A stretch of 64,000 bases of DNA, from NCBI RefSeq assembly GCF_024721995.1, contig NZ_JANQBC010000005.1, positions 248,001 through 312,000 of the forward strand. The letters run 5' to 3'. Positions 16,643-25,765 of the stretch are shown here, in pieces. The notes under the pieces are model-generated. The model was not told the origin of the DNA. It made no database searches and saw only the letters and a program-made list of their open reading frames with translations. Position numbers and translations under genes: made by a program. How positions within the stretch are numbered: the stretch's first letter is position 1; every line of letters begins with the position of its first letter. This DNA is from Paenibacillus radicibacter. GTDB taxonomy: Bacteria > Bacillota > Bacilli > Paenibacillales > NBRC-103111.

Positions 16643-17701
16643 ATGAGAAAATTATCGATACTGCTTGCATTCTTATTCGTTGTTACGGCGGTGCTTAGCG
16701 CTTGTGGCAAAGAGACATCAACAGCGCCTGTAGCGGCAACACCAAAGTCAGCAGCAAGTAAAGATCCAGTGACGGTTAAGCTTGGCATTTTTAAAAATGT
16801 AACGCATGCAGCGGGTTATGTCGCGCTTGAGAACGGCTATTTTCAAAAATATTTCGGTGAAAATGTAAAGATTGATGTAACCTCTTTCGATAATGGATCA
16901 GAGTTCTCAACAGCACTTGCGACAGGCTCAATTGATCTCGGTTTCGTGGGACCAGGTCCATCAACGAATCAATACGTGAAAAGTAAGAACTTCAAAGTGA
17001 TCTCTGGATCCAATAACGGTGGAGCGGTTCTTGCTGTAGGTAAAGAATCCGGTATCAACTCGGTTAAAGATTTGGTTGGTAAAGTTGTAGCAATCCCGAC
17101 AAAAGGAAGTACGAATGAAATTTCACTTCGTTTGCTACTGAAACAAGAGGGACTAAAAGTATCAACGGATAAGACTGGCGTACAGATTATTGCTCGTGCA
17201 CCAGCTGAGACACTTGTTGCACTTCGTCAGAAGGAAGTCGATGCAACGCTTATTCCAGAGCCGTGGGGTACACAGATTGAAGAGCAAGGCGTAGGGAAGG
17301 TGTTAGTTGGATGGGATAAGATTCCGCCGAATAACGGGAACTATCCATTAACAATCCTAGTAGCATCCGATAAGTTTCTTGCCGAACACCGTGACTTAGC
17401 GAAAGCAGCAGTGAAAGCGAATAGTGATGCCATTCAGTTTATTAAAACGAATGAAGAGAAATCCTATGAGCTCATTAACAATCAATTGAAGAAACTCAGC
17501 GGGAAAGGGATGGATAACAAGCTGATTAAGGCGGCTCTTGCTCATTTGAACTTAACGACAGATGTATCGCGTCCAGTATTAGAGGAAATGGCAAAGGTGT
17601 CCATTGATGCAGGATATATCAAAGATGTTAAAGCAGATCAGCTGGACTTAAGTAAGTTCTTGGATTTATCTTTATTGGAAGAAGTGAAAGCGGGTAAGTA
17701 A
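16643..17701 (+). CDS. NitT/TauT-type substrate-binding lipoprotein
   Basis: A 352-residue protein with a lipoprotein signal peptide (MRKLSILLAFLFVVTAVLSAC; lipobox LSAC at residues 18-21). The mature part has NMT1/SsuA features: LGIFKNVTHAAGYVALENGYFQKYFG, the DLGFVGPGPS segment, and GSTNEISLRLLLKQEGL. It is anchored outside the membrane and delivers ligand to the permease. It is preceded by GGGGAG and is the last gene of the operon. Confidence 0.9.
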   Translation: MRKLSILLAFLFVVTAVLSACGKETSTAPVAATPKSAASKDPVTVKLGIFKNVTHAAGYVALENGYFQKYFGENVKIDVTSFDNGSEFSTALATGSIDLGFVGPGPSTNQYVKSKNFKVISGSNNGGAVLAVGKESGINSVKDLVGKVVAIPTKGSTNEISLRLLLKQEGLKVSTDKTGVQIIARAPAETLVALRQKEVDATLIPEPWGTQIEEQGVGKVLVGWDKIPPNNGNYPLTILVASDKFLAEHRDLAKAAVKANSDAIQFIKTNEEKSYELINNQLKKLSGKGMDNKLIKAALAHLNLTTDVSRPVLEEMAKVSIDAGYIKDVKADQLDLSKFLDLSLLEEVKAGK

Positions 17702-17746
17702 CGGACAAATTGATCAAGCAGCAATTATAATATGGAAACAATTGAA

Positions 17747-17780
17747 AAACCTGCGGGCTCATCGCCTGCAGGTTTATTTG
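17747..17780 (+). terminator. Rho-independent terminator of the ABC operon
   Basis: AAACCTGC (17747-17754) pairs with GCAGGTTT (17768-17775), followed by ATTTGTGTG. It lies between convergent operons. Confidence 0.75.
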
Positions 17781-17812
17781 TGTGTGTAGGTAAATGATGT
17801 AGGTAAGCGAGC

Positions 17813-18271
17813 TTAATTCGCAGTAGCTGTCTTGTTCTCGCTGGATGCTTGACCACCTTTTCCCTTGGAACTAACCAGCTTAGGGTGCGGTCTTTCTTCA
17901 TTAGATTCTTGCGATTCTGGAGCGTCTGTCTGCATGATGCAGATGCCGTGGAAGATGCCGCCGTCTTCAATGATGATGGTGCGCACGTTGGCATTGCCAT
18001 TTAATTCGCCAGATTTAAGTATAATAAGCTTTTCTCGTGCGACAATATCACCTTTGACCTTACCAGCAATGATGACGACGCGGGCTTGAATGTTCGCTTG
18101 AACATTCCCTTTTTCTCCAATTGTCACATCATTGGTGCACTCAATCTCCCCGTGAACTTGCCCTTCGATGCGAATAGCGAGTTCTGAGATCATTTTCCCC
18201 TCACAGATCATGTGCTCGCCGATGATTGTGTCAGGCGTTCCTCCTGAATAATGGACTTTCTTCTTTAACAA
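17813..18271 (-). CDS. Bactofilin family cytoskeletal protein
   Basis: A 152-residue polymer-forming protein. The core (residues about 13-112) has the right-handed beta-helix pattern with repeated I/V-G-x-V strands: IRIEGQVHGEI, VTIGEKGNVQANI, VVIIAGKVKGDI, LIILKSGELNGNA. The polar tail (residues 113-152) is disordered and lysine/serine-rich. Bactofilins assemble into filaments that recruit cell-wall enzymes. It lies 3 bases after an M23 endopeptidase gene, a pairing seen in many bacteria. Confidence 0.9.
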   Translation of the reverse strand: MLKKKVHYSGGTPDTIIGEHMICEGKMISELAIRIEGQVHGEIECTNDVTIGEKGNVQANIQARVVIIAGKVKGDIVAREKLIILKSGELNGNANVRTIIIEDGGIFHGICIMQTDAPESQESNEERPHPKLVSSKGKGGQASSENKTATAN

Positions 18272-18274
18272 TTC

Positions 18275-19279
18275 TCATTTCTCCTTTCTCGATAAAACGA
18301 GATATGGCGTGGGGTTAATTTTTGTGCCGTTGCGAATAATCTCGTAATGCAGATGAGTACCAGTAGAGCGTCCGGTGGAGCCGACAAGTCCGATGAGATC
18401 GCCCTTCTGGACTTTCTTACCCTTGCTTACAAGTGCTTGATTCAAGTGCATATACTGGGTCTGAATGCCAAGTGTGTGGTCAATGAGAATGTAATTTCCG
18501 TATTCGGGGTGCCTGCCAACGTCAATAATTGTGCCTTCGGCAGCTGCATAGACACTGTCATTGAGGTCGCCGTCAATATCTACACCAGTGTGCATAGATG
18601 GGCGTGCTGTAAAGGGGTCAAGTCGAATCCCGAAACTAGATGTAATTCTACGTGCATCAATAGGCCAGATCGTCGGTGTCACATCTCGCAGATGTTGAGC
18701 TTTAATTAACTTCTGCTCGGAATCCGTAAGTGTGCTAAGCAGCTCATTGATATCGCTTACAAGTCCGGTTAGGTCGTTCTTGGTGGCGGATGTTAGCTTG
18801 ACGAGTTCATCACCGTCGAACGGTTCATCTGAACCGCCTACATCTCCTTGGGTAGAAGGTGTAGCGCTATAATCCGAAGGGGTTCTGGAGTTAGTCGAAT
18901 TTGGTGTTGAAGAGTCAGCCATAAGAGAGACAACATGTTTGAGTTTCTTGATTTCTTCCAACTTGAGTTTAAACTCGCTCGTTTGTTGGGAGAGCTTGAT
19001 GAGATCAACTTGCAGCTTGTCTAGTTCACTTGTCTTCTCCGCAATTTGACCATTTAGCTCACGAGCTTCTTGTAGATGGGATTCGTTGAGGTTTTCTTTG
19101 GTGGATGTGAATGTCTGGTCCATTATGTACACCGTGATGAAAAATCCGAGCAGAACGAGAACGATAACCGTTGGTACAATAATGAGTACACTATGAGGCA
19201 ATTTAAACTTGACGACACGGCGGTTGGCGCTTGGGATGAACATCAGGGTAAACTCTTTTTTACCCAGAATGAACTTCAT
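18275..19279 (-). CDS. Membrane-anchored M23 peptidase (LytM domain)
   Basis: A 334-residue protein with one N-terminal membrane segment (about residues 27-52), a coiled coil (about 60-120), a Ser/Thr/Gly-rich linker, and an M23 domain at about 215-325. Zinc and catalytic residues are visible in MHTGVDIDG (HxxxD) and GTHLHYEI (HxH). It probably cleaves peptidoglycan cross-links outside the membrane. It is upstream of and coupled to the bactofilin gene, which may position it. Confidence 0.9.
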   Translation of the reverse strand: MKFILGKKEFTLMFIPSANRRVVKFKLPHSVLIIVPTVIVLVLLGFFITVYIMDQTFTSTKENLNESHLQEARELNGQIAEKTSELDKLQVDLIKLSQQTSEFKLKLEEIKKLKHVVSLMADSSTPNSTNSRTPSDYSATPSTQGDVGGSDEPFDGDELVKLTSATKNDLTGLVSDINELLSTLTDSEQKLIKAQHLRDVTPTIWPIDARRITSSFGIRLDPFTARPSMHTGVDIDGDLNDSVYAAAEGTIIDVGRHPEYGNYILIDHTLGIQTQYMHLNQALVSKGKKVQKGDLIGLVGSTGRSTGTHLHYEIIRNGTKINPTPYLVLSRKEK

Positions 19280-19384
19280 GTAAGCTCCTTTCCCTCCAGA
19301 AAAACAACCCTTGATTCACAGTGTATTCCATAGGTCGAGTTTCCATGACATCGTTCTCGCTTCCTTCGGACGATCTCATTCATC

Positions 19385-19966
19385 TTAAGGATTGGATATT
19401 TGTTCTTTGCGTTTGGAAGTATAACACTTCCGGCAGACAGGTAAGTACGCTTCATTGCCACCGATCTGTATTTGATTACCATGGAAAATAGGCTTGCCGC
19501 CTTCTGTACGCATGTTCATTGTCGCTTTGCTGTCACAGTACCAGCAAACGGTCTTAATCTCCTCGATTTTATCCGCAACTGCAAGAAGTCTGGAACTGCC
19601 TTCGAATAGTTCCCCTAAGAAATCGGCACGTAATCCGTACGCAATGACAGGGATATTTAATTCATCAACGATGTTGATGAACTGGTCTACTTGGTTTTTA
19701 TTTAAAAACTGAGCTTCATCGACGATGATGCAGTTCGGTTGCTCCTCTTGTGCAATCGCTAGTATATCAACTTGATCATCAACGACGATCGCTTGTTTTT
19801 CCATTCCAATACGTGAAGCAACGGTTCCTACCCCACTACGATCATCGACAGAAGGGGTGAATAATAATACTTTCTTACCTTGTTCTTCATAGTTATGAGC
19901 GGTTCTAAGTACCTCAATGGACTTGCCGCTATTCATCGTTCCGTATCTGAAATATAGTTTAGCCAG
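19385..19966 (-). CDS. tdk: Thymidine kinase (apparent CTG start)
   Basis: A 193-residue type II thymidine kinase. The P-loop GTMNSGKS is at residues 9-16; DEAQF gives the Walker B; zinc cysteines are CWYC and CRKC. The first ATG (19936) would begin inside the P-loop and lose its first Gly, so the protein must start upstream. The frame is closed by TGA five codons before a CTG at 19964-19966, which aligns with the normal initiator Met of MAKLYFRYGTMNSGKS; GAGAAGG lies about 8 bases before this CTG. It phosphorylates thymidine in salvage. Confidence 0.88.
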   Translation of the reverse strand: MAKLYFRYGTMNSGKSIEVLRTAHNYEEQGKKVLLFTPSVDDRSGVGTVASRIGMEKQAIVVDDQVDILAIAQEEQPNCIIVDEAQFLNKNQVDQFINIVDELNIPVIAYGLRADFLGELFEGSSRLLAVADKIEEIKTVCWYCDSKATMNMRTEGGKPIFHGNQIQIGGNEAYLPVCRKCYTSKRKEQISNP

Positions 19967-20136
19967 GGGGCTCGCCTTCTCTCAAATAAATTTACAACGT
20001 GATCTATCATAGCATGGATTTACTGAATTTTCTCTTATATCCCCCTAAAGCACAATCAATGCAAGCACTGATCTCATATTCTATGAAGTGACAGGAGGAA
20101 TCCCAATCGAGCACAAAAAGACGGAGTTGATGTAAA

Positions 20137-20757
20137 TTGATTAAAGGTGCGGTAGATCTTTTTGTTTTCCCGCAGTGGACAGAAGATACAATGTCATTGA
20201 CGTTGGGGAATCCCGCAACAGGACCGCTAGTTGCGCTCCCAGATCGGAGCAGCATTACGCTGCAACATGGTAATTTAAAGCGGACTTTGCAGATTGAAGT
20301 AGAACGCGCAACAGGTGAATATTTTTATCATTCATTAGGTATTTCCCCGATTATTGCCAAGCAGCTTAAGCTAAAATCAGGCTATCGATATGCACTGGAA
20401 TACGATGAAATTCAGCGATTGATCAAAATAAAAAGAACTCCTTCAAGTCGAGGAGTCTTCACGTTTCGAGAACGTCTTTTGAAAACAAAAAGTAAGATGA
20501 AGCCCATCATATTCGGATACAGCGTAGCTGGAGAGCTAGGCTTACCTGAAGGTGGCAACGTCGTCTTGCAAAGTCAGAAGGGGATGGTGAGTCCGCGGCT
20601 AAAGATCGGGATTTCCCCAGCTCTTGATGATGATGAAGTGTTTATCATGAGCGGGGAATGGGCGAGGCGTTTCGGGCTTGTCCATGGGCAGCGTTACGTT
20701 CTCGAATACAATCAGATCACGAAGATGCTCAATATTAATCCGAATCCGATCCGTTAG
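20137..20757 (+). CDS. Hypothetical protein with an internal repeat (YheC/YheD N-terminal-like)
   Basis: A 206-residue protein that I do not firmly recognise. Two units of about 60 residues can be aligned: one starts ITLQHGNLKRTLQIEVE and ends GYRYALEYDEIQRLIKIKR, the other starts VVLQSQKGMVSPRLKIGIS and ends GQRYVLEYNQITKMLNINP. Both end in the pattern G-x-R-Y-x-L-E-Y-(D/N)-x-I. This resembles the N-terminal part of spore-coat-associated YheC/D proteins, but the ATP-grasp part is absent. The TTG start is 10 bases from GGAG. Its stop overlaps that of the convergent HAD gene. Confidence 0.6.
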   Translation: MIKGAVDLFVFPQWTEDTMSLTLGNPATGPLVALPDRSSITLQHGNLKRTLQIEVERATGEYFYHSLGISPIIAKQLKLKSGYRYALEYDEIQRLIKIKRTPSSRGVFTFRERLLKTKSKMKPIIFGYSVAGELGLPEGGNVVLQSQKGMVSPRLKIGISPALDDDEVFIMSGEWARRFGLVHGQRYVLEYNQITKMLNINPNPIR

Positions 20758-21497
20758 CTGCTTAAGTATTCGTTAATTTTAACAGGTACTTCTTTTAGAT
20801 CGTTGACGATGTAAAAGGCGCCTTTTGGCGTGCTTGTATTTTCCACCAGATTATAAGCCCACTCAATTTCTGGGATCATCTGGATGGCATGAATACCGTT
20901 ATCCAGTGCAGGCATAATGTCTGTTCGTACGGAGTTGCCGATCATCCATGTGCGTGAGCGGTCAAATTCTTGTGTTTCAATAATGTAGCGAAGGAATTCT
21001 GTATTTTTGTGTAAGGTAATGAATATTCGATCTTCAAAAAATTTGCCAATGCCCGTATCATCAACTTTACGCATTTGAATAGACACGTCACCGCCGGTGT
21101 ACAAACAAAGGGTGTGGCCGGCTTCTTGCAGTGTCTGCAAGGTTTCAATCATGTCTGGGTAAGGTTCAATCGGGAATGAGTATGCACTGAAGCCTAATTT
21201 GTTTAAGAAATCAATTTCATCCTTTACTTCAGGGCGACCAAATTGTTCACAGTAATGCTGATACGTCTCCACTAATGAATCTGGGAATTTTTCAGGTAAA
21301 AACCCGTGTTTGGCTGTGCCCGCTAGGTCAATTTCAATCTGACGTTCTAAGATTTCTTCTGCAGTTAAGCCCTGTCCATTAAAATAACTTAACATCTCGT
21401 CCGCAAACTGGTCCAAGACCACGTTAAAGTAGCGGTTGCAATGGACAAGCGTATCGTCTAAATCAAATAGAATGATTTGTTTATTGTAGTCCGTCAT
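20754..21497 (-). CDS. HAD superfamily hydrolase
   Basis: A 247-residue protein with motif I FDLDDTLVHC near residue 13, motif II LYTGGD near 128, the motif III Lys, and motif IV IGNSVRTDIMPALDNG near 180. It is likely a phosphatase or phosphoglycolate phosphatase-like enzyme; substrate unknown. The start is set at 21497 because GGAG lies 8-11 bases before it; the longer frame has a non-HAD extension. The stop codon shares 4 bases with the convergent gene. Confidence 0.8.
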   Translation of the reverse strand: MTDYNKQIILFDLDDTLVHCNRYFNVVLDQFADEMLSYFNGQGLTAEEILERQIEIDLAGTAKHGFLPEKFPDSLVETYQHYCEQFGRPEVKDEIDFLNKLGFSAYSFPIEPYPDMIETLQTLQEAGHTLCLYTGGDVSIQMRKVDDTGIGKFFEDRIFITLHKNTEFLRYIIETQEFDRSRTWMIGNSVRTDIMPALDNGIHAIQMIPEIEWAYNLVENTSTPKGAFYIVNDLKEVPVKINEYLSS

Positions 21498-21619
21498 ATT
21501 TATAATCTCCAATCCATTCGTATGGTCGATCATTTTGTATATCTTTTTGTTGTAGCATATTTCATAGCATTCGGGCAACTAGCACAAGCTATATAACCTA
21601 AGCTTTGGAGGTGTATAGT

Positions 21620-23041
21620 GTGCTGTGGTTAGTCATTTCACTTGCTTCATTTATTATACAGATTGCGTTTATATTAATTGGACAATATCGGCATCCGTCT
21701 AAGGTCGTAGCTTGGATGGTGATCCTGTTTGTTTTCCCTCCATTTGGTGCCTTTATGTATTATTTCTTAGCGAAAGACTATCATCATCGCAAAAAGATTA
21801 AGCGGATCTCACGAAAAATTCGTGCGATGGAATTAGGTATGCAAAATCAGCCCTCTGAAGAGGCCTACGAAGTGCTCAAAGGTTCCCTGCAAGGTTATCC
21901 TACTTATTTGCATTATGCGGCGCATATGCCAGGTGTCGTGGCGACAAGCAATAATAAAGTTCGAGTTCTGACTAATGCCAAGGAAGCTTATGAAGCACTG
22001 TTAGCGACTATTGCGAACGCTAAGCATCATATTCATTTTCAATTTTATATTATTAAGGATGATCAATCGGGACAGCGCTTTTTACAAGCACTTATTCATA
22101 AAGCAAGAGAAGGTGTTCAGGTCCGTGTTCTTTATGATGGTCTGGGCTCGTATGCATTATCGTCTTCCTATAGAAAGCAGCTGCAAGATAACAGTATTGA
22201 GGTGTATGCATTCTTACCTGTGTTCGTATCGTTCTTCGATAAACGTCTTAATTATAGGAATCATCGCAAGACAGTTGTGATCGATGGTGAGATTGGCTTT
22301 ACAGGCGGAATTAACATCGGAGATGAATATTTGGGAAGCGATCGGAAACTAGGTTTTTGGCGGGATACGCATTTGATGGTTGAAGGGGGAAGTGTGGCGT
22401 ATCTCCAGTCTACTTTTCTAGATGATTGGTTGTTTACGTGTGGTCAGAAACTGGATGATACCGCATATATGGGGCGAGTAAGAGAGGAATCAGGGGCTGT
22501 TGTACAGATGATTGCATCGGGACCAGATCGCACAGGTAAAGCGGTGTACCAATCCTATTATGGAGGCATATTTGCCGCGAAGAAGCGGATCTACATTCAA
22601 ACCCCTTATTTTATACCTGATCAGGGACTAAGTATGGCACTTAAAACAGCAGCACAGGCGGGAATTGATGTGAAGATCATGATTCCAGATGTGTCAGATA
22701 GTAAGCTTGTACAGCTCGCATCACTATCTTATATCGAGGATATGCTAGAAGCTGGTATTCGGGTCTATCAGTATCAAAAAGGATTCATGCATGCCAAAGT
22801 TATGATTATCGATGATGTGATTGGGATGGTAGGTACAGCGAATTTGGACATGCGGAGCTTATTCAGCAACTTTGAGCTTAATGCTGTCATGTATGACTAT
22901 GCAACCATTGTTCGATTAGAAACAGATTTTGTACAAGACATGGCGGATAGCTATGAGTTGTCACTGGATGTATTCAAGCAGCGTTCCAAATGGGAGAAGT
23001 TCAAAGAGAATGTGGCGCGGACGATATCACCCTTATTGTAA
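21620..23041 (+). CDS. cls: Cardiolipin synthase
   Basis: A 473-residue phospholipase D family enzyme. Two N-terminal membrane helices (about residues 1-55, PLDc_N type) precede two HKD motifs: HRKTVVIDGEIGFTGG and HAKVMIIDDVIGMVGTANLD. It condenses two phosphatidylglycerols to cardiolipin at the membrane. The GTG at 21620 is chosen because GGAGG (21607-21611) lies 8 bases upstream; an in-frame TTG at 21605 would overlap that ribosome site. Confidence 0.92.
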   Translation: MLWLVISLASFIIQIAFILIGQYRHPSKVVAWMVILFVFPPFGAFMYYFLAKDYHHRKKIKRISRKIRAMELGMQNQPSEEAYEVLKGSLQGYPTYLHYAAHMPGVVATSNNKVRVLTNAKEAYEALLATIANAKHHIHFQFYIIKDDQSGQRFLQALIHKAREGVQVRVLYDGLGSYALSSSYRKQLQDNSIEVYAFLPVFVSFFDKRLNYRNHRKTVVIDGEIGFTGGINIGDEYLGSDRKLGFWRDTHLMVEGGSVAYLQSTFLDDWLFTCGQKLDDTAYMGRVREESGAVVQMIASGPDRTGKAVYQSYYGGIFAAKKRIYIQTPYFIPDQGLSMALKTAAQAGIDVKIMIPDVSDSKLVQLASLSYIEDMLEAGIRVYQYQKGFMHAKVMIIDDVIGMVGTANLDMRSLFSNFELNAVMYDYATIVRLETDFVQDMADSYELSLDVFKQRSKWEKFKENVARTISPLL

Positions 23042-23914
23042 ATGTTTGAGTACTGCCTCTAAATTCTGAGGGGCTACTTTCGCAATTAGATCGCCATGGG
23101 TAAGTAATCGTTCGCCGATTGTGAGCAGATTGAAATCTCGAATTTCGGAGCCTTGATTCACTTCTTCCCATGTAAGTGGAGTGGATACAGTTGCGTATTT
23201 TTTAGCTCGAGGGGTGTAGGGTGCTGAGAGTGTCTTACCAAGCCAATGCTGCAAGTAATCGACATAGATACGATTGCCGCGATTCTTCTTGAAGCGTTCA
23301 ATGGTAAATAGGTCAGGATGTTGCTCGCTTGCAAACTTGCCTATAAAATGCCCAATGGAGCGAAGCTGCTCAAATGAGTACCCATCTTTAATTGGAATAT
23401 AGATTTGAACGCCGGTTGCACCGGATGTCTTAGGAATGGATTGAATGTTTAGGGATTGCAGGATTTGACCGATAAGAGCAGCAGCTTGCATAATGCGGGG
23501 CTCTTCTTCTTGTGAAGGATCGAGATCGATCACCCATTCCGCTGGCGCGCTACTTCCGATATGTTGGAAGGATGGGTGAAATTCTAGACATGCTAAATTA
23601 CCCAGCCAGAGCAGTGTGGGAATGGAGTCAAGATTTACATATTGAATATCATGGAGGACAGATGTTTTCACGAAATCAGGCAGTGGTTCGGGAGCGTTCT
23701 TCTGGTAAAAGCTTTTATCTGTAATGCCGTGTGGGTACCGAATTGTCGTTAAGTACCGATTACGGCAGTAAGTTAACAAGTAAGGCGCTATTTCGAGCAG
23801 CTTCTGCATATAGATGAGCTTCGTAATGCCAACTTCTGACCATAGCATCTTATTGGGATTGGAAAGTGTGAGTGTATGCCCAGCTACTTCGAATGTGCCT
23901 GTTTGGTTAGCCAT
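23033..23914 (-). CDS. LigD-type DNA polymerase/primase domain protein (NHEJ)
   Basis: A 293-residue PolDom (archaeo-eukaryotic primase fold). The metal-binding DxD is in WVIDLDPS (near residue 135), and the SGATGVQIYIPI and NRIYVDYLQ blocks are typical. It fills gaps and adds ribonucleotides at broken ends during Ku-dependent end joining. In many bacteria this domain is fused to the ligase; here it is a separate gene after the ligase. ATG 23914 follows GAGGGC; the longer frame reads through non-family sequence. The 3' end overlaps cls by 9 bases. Confidence 0.9.
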   Translation of the reverse strand: MANQTGTFEVAGHTLTLSNPNKMLWSEVGITKLIYMQKLLEIAPYLLTYCRNRYLTTIRYPHGITDKSFYQKNAPEPLPDFVKTSVLHDIQYVNLDSIPTLLWLGNLACLEFHPSFQHIGSSAPAEWVIDLDPSQEEEPRIMQAAALIGQILQSLNIQSIPKTSGATGVQIYIPIKDGYSFEQLRSIGHFIGKFASEQHPDLFTIERFKKNRGNRIYVDYLQHWLGKTLSAPYTPRAKKYATVSTPLTWEEVNQGSEIRDFNLLTIGERLLTHGDLIAKVAPQNLEAVLKHLQ

Positions 23915-23946
23915 ATGTATGCCCTCCTCGTATGTGAATTTATTGT

Positions 23947-24858
23947 TTATGTAGGAATTTGTAAGGAAACAATTTTCGGATGACGTAGCAGTCCACCTTC
24001 TGTCCATTCCATACCGGAGACGGTACAAGTAAACGGAGGTGCTAGCCACACCAATTCTTCTTTCGTTAATTCGCGTGGTAATTGATGAAGCATCCAAGGA
24101 CCTGTCGCCACAAAACGCTTCGCAAGAAGGGCGATAAGTTCACGCTTCATATTCACATTCAGCCCAAGTGATACTCGTCCACAATACATCCCCTGATACT
24201 CCATAATGAGTGAAGCCAGTTGTTTGTTTCGCAAGGTATACCCGACAATTTGCACATCAAGATGCATGATTTTCTTCTTCTTCAGCCAATCATGATGGTG
24301 CTTGCCTTCGTGGTAAGTTGAAGTTAAGCGTTTGGCGACAATCCCTTCCCAGCTATATTGCTCGACCCAATTCCACAAGGCAGTGCCATCAAGGAACAGA
24401 TCTGTCGTCAGCAGTTGATTCGTAGGTGCTGGGAACAATTGCTTCAGGCGCTCATGCCTCATTAGAAAGGGAAGTACCCGTAAGTCTTCCTTGCCCCAAT
24501 ACAACAAATCGAACGGAACATAAATGAGTTGGTATCTCGCATCTGATGGCTTCCGAATCATACCTTTTTGCCGCTCTCGCTGTAATATTTTTTGAAAAAT
24601 AGGTCGCTTGAGCTCGTTATCATATACGACTAACTCGCCATCTAAGAGCATGGACCCTTGCAGCTTCGCAAGCATGGATGTGATTTCAGGAAAGACAGCA
24701 TTTTTAAGCAAGAGCCGCTTGGAAAATAATTGGGCTTGTCCATGTTCGATTTGCGCTAAAATTCGCACGCCATCCCATTTGAGTTGAAACCCCCATTCAT
24801 CTGTCTGAGGCAATTCAGACACGAGAATGGGGGACATTGGTTTTGTAGGCAATTTCAT
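23947..24858 (-). CDS. ATP-dependent DNA ligase (LigD ligase domain type)
   Basis: A 303-residue ligase. The adenylation motif KWDGVR contains the catalytic Lys (near residue 26); LLDGELVV is motif III, EGIVAKR motif IV, and the OB-fold follows from about 205. It seals double-strand breaks with Ku. ATG 24858 gives MKLPTKPMSPILVSELP and starts 4 bases after the ku stop; upstream in-frame starts lie inside ku. It is shorter than fused LigD because polymerase and phosphoesterase domains are missing. Confidence 0.88.
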   Translation of the reverse strand: MKLPTKPMSPILVSELPQTDEWGFQLKWDGVRILAQIEHGQAQLFSKRLLLKNAVFPEITSMLAKLQGSMLLDGELVVYDNELKRPIFQKILQRERQKGMIRKPSDARYQLIYVPFDLLYWGKEDLRVLPFLMRHERLKQLFPAPTNQLLTTDLFLDGTALWNWVEQYSWEGIVAKRLTSTYHEGKHHHDWLKKKKIMHLDVQIVGYTLRNKQLASLIMEYQGMYCGRVSLGLNVNMKRELIALLAKRFVATGPWMLHQLPRELTKEELVWLAPPFTCTVSGMEWTEGGLLRHPKIVSLQIPT

Positions 24859-24862
24859 AAAT

Positions 24863-25765
24863 TTAGGATACCGTTTCTTTTTTCTTCGTTGTAGTCTTGG
24901 ACTTAGCGGCTGGCTTACGCTTGCGAGTCGTTGTCTTCTCAGATAACGGTGCTTTGGCACCGGCAGTATCCGTTGGAATCATGGCAGGTGGTGCTGATGG
25001 ATTCATTGCCGCAATACTCGCTTGCAGCGCAGACATGAGATCGACGACATTCGTCTGTGGTGCAGTTGGTGCGGTTCGAATTTCTTGACCGGCGACTTTG
25101 CGTTCAATTGCATCAATCATTGCAGCGCGGTAGTCATCGGTATATTTTTCAGGCTCAAAAGGGGTTGTCAGCTGTTCAATCAGCATCTTCGCCATCGTCA
25201 ATTCTTTGTCATTGACTGCAATCTGCTCGGGTAAGTTAGGCACTTGTGAGATTGGACGAATTTCATCAGGGAAGAAGATCGTCTCCATTGCAATACAGTT
25301 ATCGATGACACGAAGCGCAGCAAGCGAACCTTTGGAGCGGATCGAAATTTTGGCAATGCCAATCTTACCCGTCTGTTTCATCGACTCAAGTAGTAAGTTA
25401 TAAGCGTTCGCACCCGTTTCGGCAGGAGATAAGTAATATGTTTTTTGAAAATAAATCGGGTCGATGTCTGTTAATTGGACGAAGTCCAAGATCTTGATTT
25501 CCTTGGATGCTTCACCGGCAAGATTGGCAAGTTCCTCTTTGTCAAAAAGAACGAATTGTCCAGGTTCATACTCATAGCCCTTCGTAATCTCAGCCCACCC
25601 GACTTCCTTCTCACAGGTTGGGCATTTGCGAACATACGTAAGCGGTGTATTGCATGCTTTGTGTAAGTAACGCATGGAGATGTCTTTGTCTTCTGTTGCG
25701 GAGAACATTCGGACTGGTACATGGACAAGCCCGAAGGAAATAGCCCCTTTCCACATCGTATGCAT
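24863..25765 (-). CDS. ku: Ku DNA end-binding protein
   Basis: A 300-residue bacterial Ku starting MHTMWKGAISFGLVHVPVRMF. The beta-barrel core runs to about residue 250, and a basic Ala/Lys/Thr-rich tail (KRKPAAKSKTTTKKK) follows, which in other species aids DNA threading and ligase contact. AAAGGAG precedes the ATG. It is the first gene of a ku-ligase-polymerase run that forms a complete NHEJ set, often used in spores. Confidence 0.95.
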   Translation of the reverse strand: MHTMWKGAISFGLVHVPVRMFSATEDKDISMRYLHKACNTPLTYVRKCPTCEKEVGWAEITKGYEYEPGQFVLFDKEELANLAGEASKEIKILDFVQLTDIDPIYFQKTYYLSPAETGANAYNLLLESMKQTGKIGIAKISIRSKGSLAALRVIDNCIAMETIFFPDEIRPISQVPNLPEQIAVNDKELTMAKMLIEQLTTPFEPEKYTDDYRAAMIDAIERKVAGQEIRTAPTAPQTNVVDLMSALQASIAAMNPSAPPAMIPTDTAGAKAPLSEKTTTRKRKPAAKSKTTTKKKETVS

